From: Glutamicibacter ardleyensis
GTDB lineage: Bacteria > Actinomycetota > Actinomycetes > Actinomycetales > Micrococcaceae
Assembly (NCBI RefSeq): GCF_014644555.1
Contig: NZ_BMKX01000004.1
Coordinates: forward strand, 186,001-250,000
Length of the DNA stretch: 64,000 nt
Reading direction: 5' to 3'
The notes under the pieces are model-generated. The model was given only the letters and a program-made list of their open reading frames with translations, did no database searches and was not told where the DNA came from. The translations under genes and the position numbers were made by a program. Of the stretch, positions 16,278 to 25,623 are shown in pieces (positions within the stretch are counted from its first letter, which is position 1; every line of letters begins with the position of its first letter).

Positions 16278-17545
16278 TAGTTTTCCTCCCCGGCACCCTG
16301 CAGCGCCGCATCAACAACATTGCCCGGCAGCGGTTTTGAAAGTACCGTCATTTCTTCGGTCGGCGGAGTGGTGGAGGCCAGCGCCGCCAACAGTGTCACC
16401 CGTGGGATCACACCTAATAAACGGTGCTCTTCATCGGTGACGGTCACCGGCAACGGGGATTCCACCGACGGGACAAAGAGGTCGATCAGTGGGGTATCGC
16501 GGTTGACCGATTCCAACGGCTGAATCTTCGAGGTGATAGTGCTTTCGCCTTGCTGCACCAGTTTCAACGCGTCTCGGTCGGTGATCATCCCCACCACTTG
16601 GCGCTCCCGGTTGGTGACGATTGCCGCGGAGAGGAACAATTCGTTCATGGTGCGCAGCGCATTGCGCGGTCCGTCACTCTCGTGGATGACCGCCCTGGTT
16701 GGTTCAAGCACCGCGGACGCGGTGAGCACCCGAGCGCGATCCACGTCTTGGACGAATTGCGCCACATAGTCATTGGCCGGATCCATCAGGATTTCCTCCG
16801 GCGTGCCGACCTGGACGATTTGCCCGTCACGCATGACCGCAATGCGGTCACCTAGGAACATGGCCTCGTTCAAATCGTGAGTAATGAAGACGATGGTCTT
16901 GCCCAGCTTGGCTTGAAGCTGGATGAGCTGTTCTTGCATTTCGCGGCGGATCAGTGGATCCAGCGCGGAAAACGCTTCGTCCATGAGCAGTATTTCGGTA
17001 TTTGCGGCCAACGCGCGGGCAATGCCCACACGCTGCTGCATGCCACCGGATAATTCGCTGGGCATTTTATCGCCCCAGCCGGTGAGCCCCACCAAATCCA
17101 ACGTCTTCGCCGCGGTGGACAGGCGCTGAGCGCGTCCGACTCCCTGCTGCTCCAACGGGTAAGCCACATTTGCCAAAACCGTACGATGTGGCAGCAACGC
17201 AAAGTGCTGGAAAACCATGGAGACGCGTTTTCTTCTCACTTCGCGCAACTTTGCCGAAGACATCCCGGTGATCTTGTCGTCTCCCAGGGTGACCTGCCCC
17301 GAGGTCGCCTCCCAGAGTCCGTTTAATGCGCGGATCAGTGTGGATTTGCCCGAGCCGGAGAGGCCCATGACGACAAATATTTCGCCTTCCTTCACTTCAA
17401 AGGAGGCGTCGATGACAGCTGCGGTAGTTGATGAAGGCAGATCTTCGCGCTTCGTGCCGGCCATGAGTTGCTTGACCGCTTCTTGCGGTTTACGACCGAA
17501 GACCTTATACAAGTTCTCGACCTTGACGGCGATGTTATGGGTCAT
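16277..17545 (-). CDS. opuAA: Glycine betaine/choline-type ABC transporter, ATPase with CBS domains
   Basis: 422 residues from the ATG at 17545. An upstream in-frame start at 17659 would add 38 residues with no resemblance, so I reject it. Walker A is GLSGSGKST (61-69), the ABC signature LSGGMQQRVG and Walker B ILLMDEAFSALDP follow. About 290-400 are a CBS pair (VGMITDRDALKL, LGVIPRVTLLAAL), which in OpuA-type importers senses ionic strength or regulates activity. First gene of the operon, overlapping the permease by one base. It belongs to the ProV/OpuAA type by the N-terminal segment VFGRKPQEAVKQL. Confidence 0.94.
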   Translation of the reverse strand: MTHNIAVKVENLYKVFGRKPQEAVKQLMAGTKREDLPSSTTAAVIDASFEVKEGEIFVVMGLSGSGKSTLIRALNGLWEATSGQVTLGDDKITGMSSAKLREVRRKRVSMVFQHFALLPHRTVLANVAYPLEQQGVGRAQRLSTAAKTLDLVGLTGWGDKMPSELSGGMQQRVGIARALAANTEILLMDEAFSALDPLIRREMQEQLIQLQAKLGKTIVFITHDLNEAMFLGDRIAVMRDGQIVQVGTPEEILMDPANDYVAQFVQDVDRARVLTASAVLEPTRAVIHESDGPRNALRTMNELFLSAAIVTNRERQVVGMITDRDALKLVQQGESTITSKIQPLESVNRDTPLIDLFVPSVESPLPVTVTDEEHRLLGVIPRVTLLAALASTTPPTEEMTVLSKPLPGNVVDAALQGAGEEN

Positions 17546-18595
17546 TGTCTCCACTGCCCGGTACCTGCGAGGGTATGAGCTGGTTGGGGACCACAAGTCT
17601 TGCGCGCTGCAACCAGATTCTTGAATAGTCGATCGCCGCGGCTCACTACTTGTTTGCACGACCCGAAGTTAACCATTTGGGGCGTGCACGGTCCTAGATT
17701 CTGTTATTCTCGGCCGACACAAACTAGATGTCATAGCTGGATTCCAACACTAACAAATTCCTGAAGAATTAGTTTTTGACGAGGTGCCAAAACCTCTAGT
17801 ATTGGTCTGCTTAAACCCCAACCTATCGCGGATTCTAGGCTCAGGATCGCAAGTTACTAAATCGTTATAACTAGGGCTCTAAATCCAGTGATTGAGGAAG
17901 CAAAACAAGAACTAATCCGCCTGCGGTTAAAGCTTCCCTTAGCTACCGGTCGTGTTTTCGACAGCGAGCTTGCCGAAGGTAGCGTGGAGTGCTGCACGTG
18001 AGGTGAGAATGGTTGCCAAAATTGGCTGCTAATTAGACGGTAATTGTTTTCATGGTGGCTAATTCGGCACCAAAATTATCTGCAGATAATCACCCACGGA
18101 GATGAGCAAATGGTGGGTAGATTTGCTCAATTTTTGATCCAATTTCCGCAGACTTTTGACCGTTTACCAGTGATAATCGGGTAGCTGAACAGTATGGGAC
18201 CTGGCAGGTGCCTGGCGGCGCACGGGCACCATTGCTCGGCGCGTCCAGATCGCGGTCTAGCCTGCCAAGTGAATTCCTCAAACGCTTTGTTTTGTGAAAA
18301 CTCCGGTTCCGCTCGATTCCTTGGTCTACTTCGCTAGTCGAAGGCGGAATCGGTGCGCCTATGTTCTGCACTGTGCGTTGCTCGGGCCACCCGCTGCTGT
18401 GTCACCTTCACCATAGAACCATCATGACTTCTTCGTGTGGGCAGAAAAATTACACCTCGCCGAGATGACTTTGCAACGCAGGGGGCCAAAGGATTGCCAC
18501 GTTATGCACAGTTCGAGCCTGGCCGATCCTATGCGGGGCGCAGAGCGGTGAAGCTTGTGTTCATATTCCGAATCGAATCCAAGGACCGATGACCG
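17546..18595. other. About 1 kb without a recognisable gene
   Basis: AT-richer than both neighbours. It must hold the promoters of the divergent importer operon and of yraN. A short frame from GTG 17888 to TGA 18001 (37 codons, beginning MIEEAKQELIRLRLKLPL) looks protein-like but is not recognised and may be a gene remnant. A hairpin with T-run lies at 18103-18135. Longer minus-strand frames (18090-18371, 18422-18610) have random-looking composition and I do not call them genes. Confidence 0.5.
18103..18135 (+). terminator. Orphan terminator-like hairpin in the gene-poor region
   Basis: Perfect arms TGAGCAAAT (18103-18111) and ATTTGCTCA (18121-18129), nine-base loop, then ATTTTTG. It fits a rho-independent terminator on the plus strand, about 100 bases after the short frame 17888-18001, so a small transcript of roughly 200 bases could end here. 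Confidence 0.6.
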
Positions 18596-18955
18596 ATGAA
18601 TCAACAGCAATTACTTGGCGCACGCGGAGAACAAGCCGCCGCCGACTACCTCTGCGCCCACGGATATCGAATTTTAGAACGTAACTGGCGCTGCAAAATC
18701 GGGGAACTGGATCTGATCGTCGCCGACGCGAACGACTTCGTGCTCGCCGTCGAGGTCAAAACGCGCAGCACCAACAACTTCGGCACCGGCTTCGACGCAA
18801 TCACCCCCAGCAAATACCGCCGCTTGCAACGCCTGCTACTGGCGTGGGGCAAAACCCGGGGACGCTACGTCGGCCGGCTGCGTATTGACGTCATCGAGGT
18901 TTATCCGCAGTCCGGTGGTTACCGCTGTCAACATCATGAGCAGGTGGCCTCATGA
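18596..18955 (+). CDS. yraN: YraN/UPF0102 family endonuclease-like protein
   Basis: 119 residues. The N-terminus LLGARGEQAAADYLCAHGYRILERNWRC and the core GELDLIVADANDFVLAVEVKTRS are typical of UPF0102; the latter carries the Asp and ExK residues of a PD-(D/E)xK nuclease-like (Holliday resolvase-type) fold. Biochemical role unproven. It overlaps comM by four bases (ATGA), and the order yraN-comM-dprA is conserved in actinobacteria, suggesting DNA processing. The start ATG at 18596 has no strong ribosome binding site. Confidence 0.93.
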   Translation: MNQQQLLGARGEQAAADYLCAHGYRILERNWRCKIGELDLIVADANDFVLAVEVKTRSTNNFGTGFDAITPSKYRRLQRLLLAWGKTRGRYVGRLRIDVIEVYPQSGGYRCQHHEQVAS

Positions 18956-20493
18956 GCGTGGCCCGCACCGCCGCGGTGGCGCTACACGGGGTGCAACCGG
19001 CACTAATCGACGTGGAAGCGGATCTAGGCAACGGGATTCCTGGCTTCCTGATCCTCGGCTTGCCCGACGCCTCGCTGAACGAAGCCCGCGAACGCATCAA
19101 GGCTGCAGCCCGAAATACCGGTCTGCCACTGGCGAATCGAAAACTTACGGTTAATTTGTCCCCGGCGACGTTACCGAAATTTGGTTCGGGCTTCGATCTG
19201 GCCATCGTCATCGCCGCGCTGGCCGCCGACGGAATGCTCACGATCCCCGCAGATACGATCTTCCTTGCCGAATTGGCACTTGACGGGACGCTGCGTCCGG
19301 TGGCCGGAGTATTACCCGCGGTGCGCTTCGCCGTGCACAACGGCTATCGGCACGTCTTTGTGGCAGCCGCAAACGAGGCCGAAGCCAGACTGGTCCCCGG
19401 GGTGCGCATTACCGGAGCCCAGCACCTAGGCCAGGTTTTGGTGATGTGTGGGGCGCCGCCGGAAAGTATTCGCACCTACTTACGTCACCAGCGCCCGGAA
19501 AGAGTAGAGCTACCCGATGAATCCGAGGTTTCACAAGACCTAAACTTGGTCAACGGACAGTACGAGGCGAAACTCGCCTTGGAAATCGCCGCCGCCGGAG
19601 GACACCACCTCATTATGGTTGGCCCCGCCGGAGCGGGCAAAACCTTACTTGCCCGGTGCCTGCCCGGCATCCTGCCACCACTAGACGTTGCCGACTCCTT
19701 AGAAGCCACCGCGATCGACTCCATCACCCGCGGTGGACAGGGTGGAATTACGAAGTTGCAAAACACCGCCCCCTTTATTGCCCCGCACCATACCGCCTCC
19801 AGTGCTGCGCTGCTCGGCGGTGGGAGCCGCAATATCAGACCCGGAGCCATCACGCGGGCCCACGCTGGGATTCTTTTCCTCGACGAGGCGACCGAATTTC
19901 GCGCCGGGGTGCTCGACGCGCTGCGCCAACCGGTGGAAGAGGGACACATCAATTTGGCTCGCGCGAGTGGTCATCAGCAACTGCCGGCACGGTTTCAGCT
20001 GATCCTGGCTGCGAACCCGTGTCCCTGCGGAAGAAATTTTGGTAGCGGGACTGGGTGCACCTGCACTCCAAACGCCCGACGGCGCTACTTCTCCAAACTT
20101 TCCGGGCCACTGCTGGACCGGATCGATCTGCAGGTGAAGATGAACGCGCTGACCGGTCAACAATTACTCGGCCGGGAAGCGGCCGAATCCAGCGCCACCG
20201 TACGCACCCGGGTGCTAGCCGCCAGGCATCTGGCAACTGCCCGCTTAGAACCTTGGGGGTTGAACTGCAATGCCCGGCTCAGCGCAAAAATCTTGCGCCA
20301 CGAACTGCAGTACCCCATGGCTACCCAGCGGGCCTTGGAACTGATCGGTGAAAGCCATGAAATTTCGGCCCGTGGATTAGACCGGATGTTGCGTGTGGCC
20401 TGGACTATCGCAGATCAGCAACAACATAGCGCGCCCACTGTCGATGATCTAGACGGTGCCCTGCATTTTCGACAAAACCTCGACCCGAGATAG
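18952..20493 (+). CDS. comM: ComM/YifB family AAA+ ATPase (Mg-chelatase-like)
   Basis: 513 residues. N-terminal Lon-protease-like domain (about 1-170), then the Mg-chelatase-type AAA+ module with Walker A GPAGAGKT (from residue 224), Walker B ILFLDEATEF, and a Cys-rich insertion NPCPCGRNFGSGTGCTC. C-terminal helical domain with ISARGLDRMLRVAWTIAD. ComM is known as a hexameric helicase that promotes branch migration of integrating DNA during natural transformation. The four-base overlap with yraN and the closeness to dprA (9 bases) indicate one operon. Confidence 0.95.
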   Translation: MSVARTAAVALHGVQPALIDVEADLGNGIPGFLILGLPDASLNEARERIKAAARNTGLPLANRKLTVNLSPATLPKFGSGFDLAIVIAALAADGMLTIPADTIFLAELALDGTLRPVAGVLPAVRFAVHNGYRHVFVAAANEAEARLVPGVRITGAQHLGQVLVMCGAPPESIRTYLRHQRPERVELPDESEVSQDLNLVNGQYEAKLALEIAAAGGHHLIMVGPAGAGKTLLARCLPGILPPLDVADSLEATAIDSITRGGQGGITKLQNTAPFIAPHHTASSAALLGGGSRNIRPGAITRAHAGILFLDEATEFRAGVLDALRQPVEEGHINLARASGHQQLPARFQLILAANPCPCGRNFGSGTGCTCTPNARRRYFSKLSGPLLDRIDLQVKMNALTGQQLLGREAAESSATVRTRVLAARHLATARLEPWGLNCNARLSAKILRHELQYPMATQRALELIGESHEISARGLDRMLRVAWTIADQQQHSAPTVDDLDGALHFRQNLDPR

Positions 20494-20502
20494 GAGCGGA
20501 TC

Positions 20503-21750
20503 ATGTCTAGCCCAGATACCGCGCAGCTATTGTGCTTTGCAGAACTGAACACGCTGATTGAACCCAACGACTTCGCCGCCAACGCTCTGCTGCAACTGAT
20601 GAGCCCGACCGAATTATTAGCTCTGATTCACCGCCAAGACCACGTGCCAGGTTCGCTGAACACCCAACTGACGGACATCTTAGGTGAGAGCACCGTCTCC
20701 AATAAAGCACTAAGCCTCCCGGTCGCGCTGACCCGGTGGCGTAAACGCCTAGGACTCAGCAACCCACAACTCGCGTTAGACACCATCACCGCACAAGATG
20801 GAGGACTGCTCACCGCAGAAGATCCGCGATGGCCCTCACAGCTTGATGACTTGGGGCTGGGAAAACCTTTGTGCCTGTGGTGGCGCACCGCGCGTCCCGA
20901 ACTGCTCAGCGAACAACAGCTTGCACGCTGTATCTCCATCGTCGGCTCACGCGACTCTAGCGACTACGGCCATCAGGTCACGTTCGAACTGGCCCGGAAA
21001 CTGACACTGCGCGGATTTTCCATCGTTTCCGGAGGCGCGTACGGAATCGACGCGAGCGCTCACCGCGCCGCCCTCTCCGTGGCAGACCCCGAGTTGTCCA
21101 GTTACCCAACAATTACTATCCTGGCCGGGGGAGCGGATAGACCCTATCCGGCTGGCAACGAGTCACTACTACGTCAGATTATTCACTCAGGACTCTTGCT
21201 CTCCGAGGTGCCGCCGGGCACCGCTCCGACAAGGTTCAGGTTCCTGAACCGCAACCGGCTGATTGCGGGGCTGAGCAGTCTCACCGTTGTCACCGAGGCC
21301 CGGCACCGTTCGGGTGCGCTCAACACCGCGAATCATGCAGTAGAGCTCGGCCGTGAGGTGGCTGCGGTGCCCGGTAGTATTTATTCTCCCAACTCGGCCG
21401 GAACCCACAGGCTGCTCGCCGCCGGAACCGCCGCGCTGGTGACTAGTACCAGCGATGTGCTTGAGCTGCTCGGTGTGCCAGCCGAACCTGCTGGGGCCCA
21501 GATTCCAGTGGTTGAAAGTCAGGAACGTCCGTTGGATTCGCTGACCAAAACTCAGGCGATGATTTATGACGTGATGAATTTTGCGCAAGGCCACGTTCCC
21601 GATGAAATTTCGGCGCTGAGCGGGATCCCCATTTTAGAAACCCTGCGTGCCCTGAGCGTGCTTCAACGCTTAGGTGTAGCGGAGTCCAACGGCACGCAGT
21701 TCAGGCTGGTGAGCCGTGGAAGTTTATCGGTGAAAAACGCGGTAAATTGA
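20503..21750 (+). CDS. dprA: DNA-processing protein DprA
   Basis: 415 residues. The central Rossmann-like DprA domain carries ISIVGSRDSSDYG, SGGAYGIDASAHRAAL and the LSEVPPGTAPTRFRFLNRNRLIAGL segment. A helical N-terminal extension (about 1-100) and a C-terminal winged-helix-like DML1 domain (about 345-410) complete the protein. DprA loads RecA on incoming single-stranded DNA and protects it. The start follows comM by 9 bases with GGAGCGGATC as ribosome binding site. The stop overlaps a TTG start of xerC. Confidence 0.95.
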   Translation: MSSPDTAQLLCFAELNTLIEPNDFAANALLQLMSPTELLALIHRQDHVPGSLNTQLTDILGESTVSNKALSLPVALTRWRKRLGLSNPQLALDTITAQDGGLLTAEDPRWPSQLDDLGLGKPLCLWWRTARPELLSEQQLARCISIVGSRDSSDYGHQVTFELARKLTLRGFSIVSGGAYGIDASAHRAALSVADPELSSYPTITILAGGADRPYPAGNESLLRQIIHSGLLLSEVPPGTAPTRFRFLNRNRLIAGLSSLTVVTEARHRSGALNTANHAVELGREVAAVPGSIYSPNSAGTHRLLAAGTAALVTSTSDVLELLGVPAEPAGAQIPVVESQERPLDSLTKTQAMIYDVMNFAQGHVPDEISALSGIPILETLRALSVLQRLGVAESNGTQFRLVSRGSLSVKNAVN

Positions 21751-22769
21751 AAGGGATGAAGCCCGAACCAGCCACCGAAGTGCCACAAGCCCCGTTAGCT
21801 ATCAGCGAGCCTATCGCCGACTACCTGGACTATTTGCGGCTGGAACGTGCACGCAGCGAAAATACCTTGCGTGCCTATGGTGTGGATCTGCGACTGATGA
21901 CCGAATTCTTGGTGGGACAAGCTCGCGTTCAACGTCTCTCGGATGTCACCGTCCAGATGCTGCGCGACTGGCTAGCAATCCAGCACGAAGCGCAGATTTC
22001 ACGCACCACCATCGCCCGGCGCATCTCGTCGGTCAAAAACTTCTTTGCGTGGGCGCTCAAACACCAGGTGGTAGCCAGAGATCCTGCGTTGCGTTTGGTG
22101 GCACCGAAAAAAGAACAGCGGTTGCCCCACGTATTGCAGACCGGGCAGATTGATCGTTTGCTCAGTGAACCCGCGTCGGAAACTACCAAGTCTGAGCCTG
22201 CGAACGGTGAACCAGCCAAAACGCTGAGCAAAGCGGAAATTGTGGCGGAGCAAAAACGCATTGCCCTAGCGGCCCGAGACCGGGTCATCGCGGAACTGCT
22301 TTACGCGTCGGGGTTGCGCATCAGTGAACTCGTTTCGCTGGATATTGCTGACATTGATTTTGAACGACGTACCGTGCGCGTAGTGGGTAAGGGAAATAAA
22401 GAACGGGTGGTTCCTTTTGGAAAACCGGCCGAACGAGTGATCAATCATTGGCTTCGAAATCACCGAAAAGTTCTGGCGCATGCGGAAACTGGTGGGGCGT
22501 TGCTGGTGGGTGCTCGTGGCGGGCGACTTAACGTCAGGCAAGCACGTGAAGTGATCGCCCAAGCACTCAAATCACTGGGGGATACCTCGGCTAGTGGGCC
22601 GCACGCTTTGCGCCATACCGTGGCCACTCATTTGCTTGATGGAGGCGCGGATCTACGCGCGGTTCAAGAGTTCTTGGGACACTCCTCGTTAGCTACCACC
22701 CAGCTCTATACCCACGTCTCGGTGGACAGATTACGTCAAAGTTACCGCCAAGCTCATCCGCGGGCCTGA
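21747..22769 (+). CDS. xerC: Site-specific tyrosine recombinase XerC
   Basis: 340 residues from a TTG that overlaps the dprA stop (TTGA); an ATG nine bases later (21756) is an equally possible start. N-terminal SAM-like DNA-binding domain (about 20-110), then the catalytic domain with Arg191 (GLRISEL), Lys215, His286-x-x-Arg289 (HALRH), His312 (LGHSS) and the nucleophile Tyr321 (QLYTHV). All catalytic residues are present. An extra hydrophilic, Glu/Lys-rich segment of about 30 residues (141-170) lies between the two domains, longer than in the enzymes I know. XerC with XerD resolves chromosome dimers at dif; the place next to dprA is the usual one. Confidence 0.94.
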   Translation: MKGMKPEPATEVPQAPLAISEPIADYLDYLRLERARSENTLRAYGVDLRLMTEFLVGQARVQRLSDVTVQMLRDWLAIQHEAQISRTTIARRISSVKNFFAWALKHQVVARDPALRLVAPKKEQRLPHVLQTGQIDRLLSEPASETTKSEPANGEPAKTLSKAEIVAEQKRIALAARDRVIAELLYASGLRISELVSLDIADIDFERRTVRVVGKGNKERVVPFGKPAERVINHWLRNHRKVLAHAETGGALLVGARGGRLNVRQAREVIAQALKSLGDTSASGPHALRHTVATHLLDGGADLRAVQEFLGHSSLATTQLYTHVSVDRLRQSYRQAHPRA

Positions 22770-22912
22770 GCATTTGGTTGAAATCTAGATCAAATCCCCC
22801 GTACGGCTGGCGAAAGTCTCGCTCTTCGGGCAAAATGGTACTTGTCGGTAAGTACTGCACTTCGGCGAGGTTGACGTAGGGGAAGACGATCAACACCGTA
22901 ACGGAGGATGGC

Positions 22913-23416
22913 ATGTCTGCATCGATGACACGAGGCGTGATTTATATTCACTCGGCCTCTGCCGCGTTGTGCCCACATCTGGAGTGGGCCATTCAGGAGG
23001 TGCTCGGCCAACCAGTCAAGATGGACTGGAGTGACCAGCACGTATCTCCTGGGCTTCGTCGTGCCGAAATTACCTGGACGGGCCTGCAAGGTACCGGCGC
23101 CAGCCTGGCCACCGCAATGCGCGGATGGCAGCACCTACGTTTTGAAGTCACCGAAGACCCAAGCGAAGGCTGCGACGGAAGTCGCTGGTCGTTCACCCCG
23201 GATCTGGGAATTTTCCACGCGACCGTAGATGTCGCCGGCAACATTATGGTCAGCGAAGAGCGCATCCGTTGGGCCTATGAAAAGGGCGACGGAAACGCCT
23301 CGGTCTTCTTCCAAGAAATGTCTGTTGCTCTCGGCGAAGCCTGGGATGAAGAACTTGAACCATTCCGCCATGCAGGTGACGATGCACCTGTTCGATGGCT
23401 CAACCAGGTGGTATAA
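22913..23416 (+). CDS. DUF3145 family protein
   Basis: 167 residues, acidic, with conserved Trp-rich stretches (TRGVIYIHSASAALCPHLEW, RAEITWTGLQGTGA, DEELEPFRHAGDDAPVRWLN). This is the actinobacteria-specific family DUF3145; I know of no assigned function. No membrane segment or enzyme motif is visible. The start is ATG 22913 after ACGGAGGAT. Monocistronic, ended by the hairpin at 23497-23530. Confidence 0.9.
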   Translation: MSASMTRGVIYIHSASAALCPHLEWAIQEVLGQPVKMDWSDQHVSPGLRRAEITWTGLQGTGASLATAMRGWQHLRFEVTEDPSEGCDGSRWSFTPDLGIFHATVDVAGNIMVSEERIRWAYEKGDGNASVFFQEMSVALGEAWDEELEPFRHAGDDAPVRWLNQVV

Positions 23417-23496
23417 CAACTGGTTACTAAGTCTGGGGGAGACTGAATAAGTCTTCCCGAGTAAATCCCCGGTGGTGCGGGGTGTTACCGCAGAAA

Positions 23497-23530
23497 AACG
23501 GGATCCCGAAGAAGTTTCGGGATCCCGTTT
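23497..23530. terminator. Bidirectional terminator between DUF3145 and the DHFR-like gene
   Basis: Arms AAACGGGATCCCGAA and TTTCGGGATCCCGTTT-type complement around GAAG, flanked by A and T runs on either side, so it can stop transcripts from both strands. Confidence 0.92.
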
Positions 23531-23546
23531 GCGTGCGACGTGAATA

Positions 23547-24122
23547 TTAGCGAACGACGTCGTAGATGTTCTTTTGAATACCGTTGGAGTACACGGCCGA
23601 ATCCACCAGTTGCAGCTTCTGCGTCGCCAATGAGGCCTCACTGAAAAGTCGTTTGCCCGACCCCAGTAGTATCGGGAAGACCAACAGGTGATACCGGTCG
23701 ATAAGCTGGTGTTCCTGCAGGGAATGCACCAAGGTCGCCGAGCCATGCACAATCAACGGGCCACCCTCACCCGCACGCAGCCTTGCCACCTCGGCAGTCG
23801 AACGAAGAATCTGAGTATCGCCCCACCCATCGATCAGCTCGTTCTTACGCAGAGACGTGCTCAGCACATATTTGGGCATGGCATTATATTTCTCGAACTG
23901 CTCCTCCATAGATGGCCACACCGCACCGAATGATTGATAACTGACTCGGCCCAGCACCATCGCTTCGGCCTGATCTTGTTCGCTACCCTTGATCTCGTAC
24001 GCGGCCGGATCAAACTCCACACTGGACATGGACCAGCCGGCGTTGTGATACCCGGGTTCACCGCCCGGGGCTTCCATCACTCCGTCGAGCGAGGTAAATG
24101 CGGTGACAATCAGTTGACGCAT
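23547..24122 (-). CDS. Dihydrofolate reductase-like (RibD C-terminal) family protein
   Basis: 191 residues from ATG 24122; an upstream in-frame start would add 14 residues without resemblance. The fold is that of the RibD C-terminal/DHFR superfamily: MRQLIVTAFTSLDGVMEAPGG at the start, AMVLGRVSYQSFGAVWPS in the middle, GGPLIVHGSATLVHSL and LLVFPILLGSGKRLF towards the end. Such proteins bind NADPH; physiological substrates of the stand-alone forms are mostly unknown, and true folate reduction is unlikely. It is a single gene between two bidirectional terminators. Confidence 0.9.
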   Translation of the reverse strand: MRQLIVTAFTSLDGVMEAPGGEPGYHNAGWSMSSVEFDPAAYEIKGSEQDQAEAMVLGRVSYQSFGAVWPSMEEQFEKYNAMPKYVLSTSLRKNELIDGWGDTQILRSTAEVARLRAGEGGPLIVHGSATLVHSLQEHQLIDRYHLLVFPILLGSGKRLFSEASLATQKLQLVDSAVYSNGIQKNIYDVVR

Positions 24123-24207
24123 GGCAGTTGCTTCTTTCTTCCGCGCTGGCTTGAGCTGGCCCACCTAGGTTTAGCTACTAGTGATCGTAGCCTAAGAGCT
24201 TAAAGCA

Positions 24208-24248
24208 ATGACGGGGCGCCTTCTGAACTTCAGAAGGCGCCCCGTCAT
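24208..24248. terminator. Terminator of the fatty-acid synthesis operon
   Basis: Almost perfect 20-base inverted repeat with a one-base centre (arms beginning ATGACGGGGCGCC and ending GGCGCCCCGTCAT) 18 bases after the fabF stop (minus strand). Confidence 0.92.
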
Positions 24249-24266
24249 CAACGGTTCAAGTAGGTA

Positions 24267-25508
24267 CTAGACGCTGCGGATTGCGACCACTGCGTTGTGT
24301 CCACCAAAACCAAAGGAGTTATTCAGTGCCACGATGCTGCCCTCAGCAGGAAGCTTCGCAGGCTCGCCGGTGACAACCTTCAATGGAATCTCCGGATCCT
24401 GATTATCTAGGTTAATGGTCACCGGTGCGAGGCGGTGGTAAATCGCCAAGGTGGTCAGTACGGACTCCACTGCGCCCGAAGCGCCAAGCAGGTGACCCAT
24501 CTGCGACTTGGTCGCCGAGACCCACACGTTATCCAGGTGATCGCCCAGGGCTGCCTTCAACGCGGTGTATTCGGGCTTGTCGCCCACCGGGGTGGAGGTG
24601 GCGTGAGCGTTGACGTGCACCACGTCTTCTGGCTGAATCAGGCCGTCAAACATTGCTGCCTTCAGTGCGCGGGTGGCACCCAAGCCCTGTGGGTCCGGTG
24701 CGGTGATGTGGTACGCGTCTGCGGTCACCGAGGTGCCTGCAAGTTCGGCGTAGATCCGTGCGCCACGAGCCAGTGCGTGCTCTTCGGCTTCCAGCACCAG
24801 TGCGCCAGCGCCTTCACCCATCACAAAGCCATTACGGTCGATGTCATAGGGGCGTGAAGCACCCTGTGGGTTGTCGTTGCTGCGCGAGAGCGCCTGCATC
24901 GAGGAGAACGCGGCGATCGGCATCGGGTGGATGGCTGCTTCCGCGCCACCGACTACCACAACGTCTGCCTTGCCGGCACGGATCAGTTCCATGCCCACGT
25001 GCATCGCTTCGGTGCCCGAGGCGCAGGCGGAGACCGGGGTGTGAGCTCCGGCGGCGGCACCTAGATCCAAGGAGACCGCGGCGGCCGGGCCGTTTGGCAT
25101 CAGCATTGGCACGGTCATCGGCAAGACGCGCCGTGGGCCCTTTTCGCGTAGGGTGTCCCACGCGTCAAGCAGGGTCCAGACGCCGCCGATGCCGGTGGCG
25201 AAGGCGACGGCAAGCTTATTGCGGTCGACCTCTTCGATTCCGGAGTCTTTCCACGCTTCACGCGCGGCAACCACGGCGAACTGCGTGGATGGATCCATAC
25301 GCTTGGCTTCCACGCGGGAGAGCACATCGGTGGCTGGGACCGAGGCGCGCGCTGCGAAGGTGACAGGCAGGTGGTATTCCTCCACCCAGGAATCGGTCAA
25401 GGTGGCGGCGCCGGAGACACCCTTAAGGGCGTTCTCCCATAGGGTGGGGACGTCCCCACCGATAGGGGTTGTGGCTCCGAGACCGGTGATCACTACTTTG
25501 CGCGCCAT
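24267..25508 (-). CDS. fabF: Beta-ketoacyl-ACP synthase II
   Basis: 413 residues from ATG 25508; two further in-frame start codons lie directly upstream (ATG 25511, TTG 25514), and the AGAGAG ribosome site fits 25508 best. KAS II elongates acyl-ACP with malonyl-ACP. The Cys-His-His triad is visible: Cys near residue 162 in PVSACASGTEA, His in VHVNAHATSTPVGD and His in KSQMGHLLGASG. The C-terminal ALNNSFGFGGHNAVV is typical. Last gene of the operon fabD-fabH-acpP-fabF. In Mycobacterium the corresponding place is held by kasA. Confidence 0.96.
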   Translation of the reverse strand: MARKVVITGLGATTPIGGDVPTLWENALKGVSGAATLTDSWVEEYHLPVTFAARASVPATDVLSRVEAKRMDPSTQFAVVAAREAWKDSGIEEVDRNKLAVAFATGIGGVWTLLDAWDTLREKGPRRVLPMTVPMLMPNGPAAAVSLDLGAAAGAHTPVSACASGTEAMHVGMELIRAGKADVVVVGGAEAAIHPMPIAAFSSMQALSRSNDNPQGASRPYDIDRNGFVMGEGAGALVLEAEEHALARGARIYAELAGTSVTADAYHITAPDPQGLGATRALKAAMFDGLIQPEDVVHVNAHATSTPVGDKPEYTALKAALGDHLDNVWVSATKSQMGHLLGASGAVESVLTTLAIYHRLAPVTINLDNQDPEIPLKVVTGEPAKLPAEGSIVALNNSFGFGGHNAVVAIRSV

Positions 25509-25623
25509 CATCAAACTCTCTACTGGGCGGTAAAAAAATTGTGGGGGTCGGCTTCACGTACCGACCCGTGCGTGTGGCTTGCCCACATGACGGTGTGCCG
25601 CACCGAGGGTGCGACGAAACTGC

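Noticed and set aside
18090-18610. Minus-strand frames of 93 and 62 codons in the gene-poor region
   Set aside because: Random-looking composition, no ribosome sites and no recognisable motif.
21747-22769. xerC as phage or mobile-element integrase
   Set aside because: It lies in the conserved dprA-xerC order and has full XerC features; no prophage genes are near.
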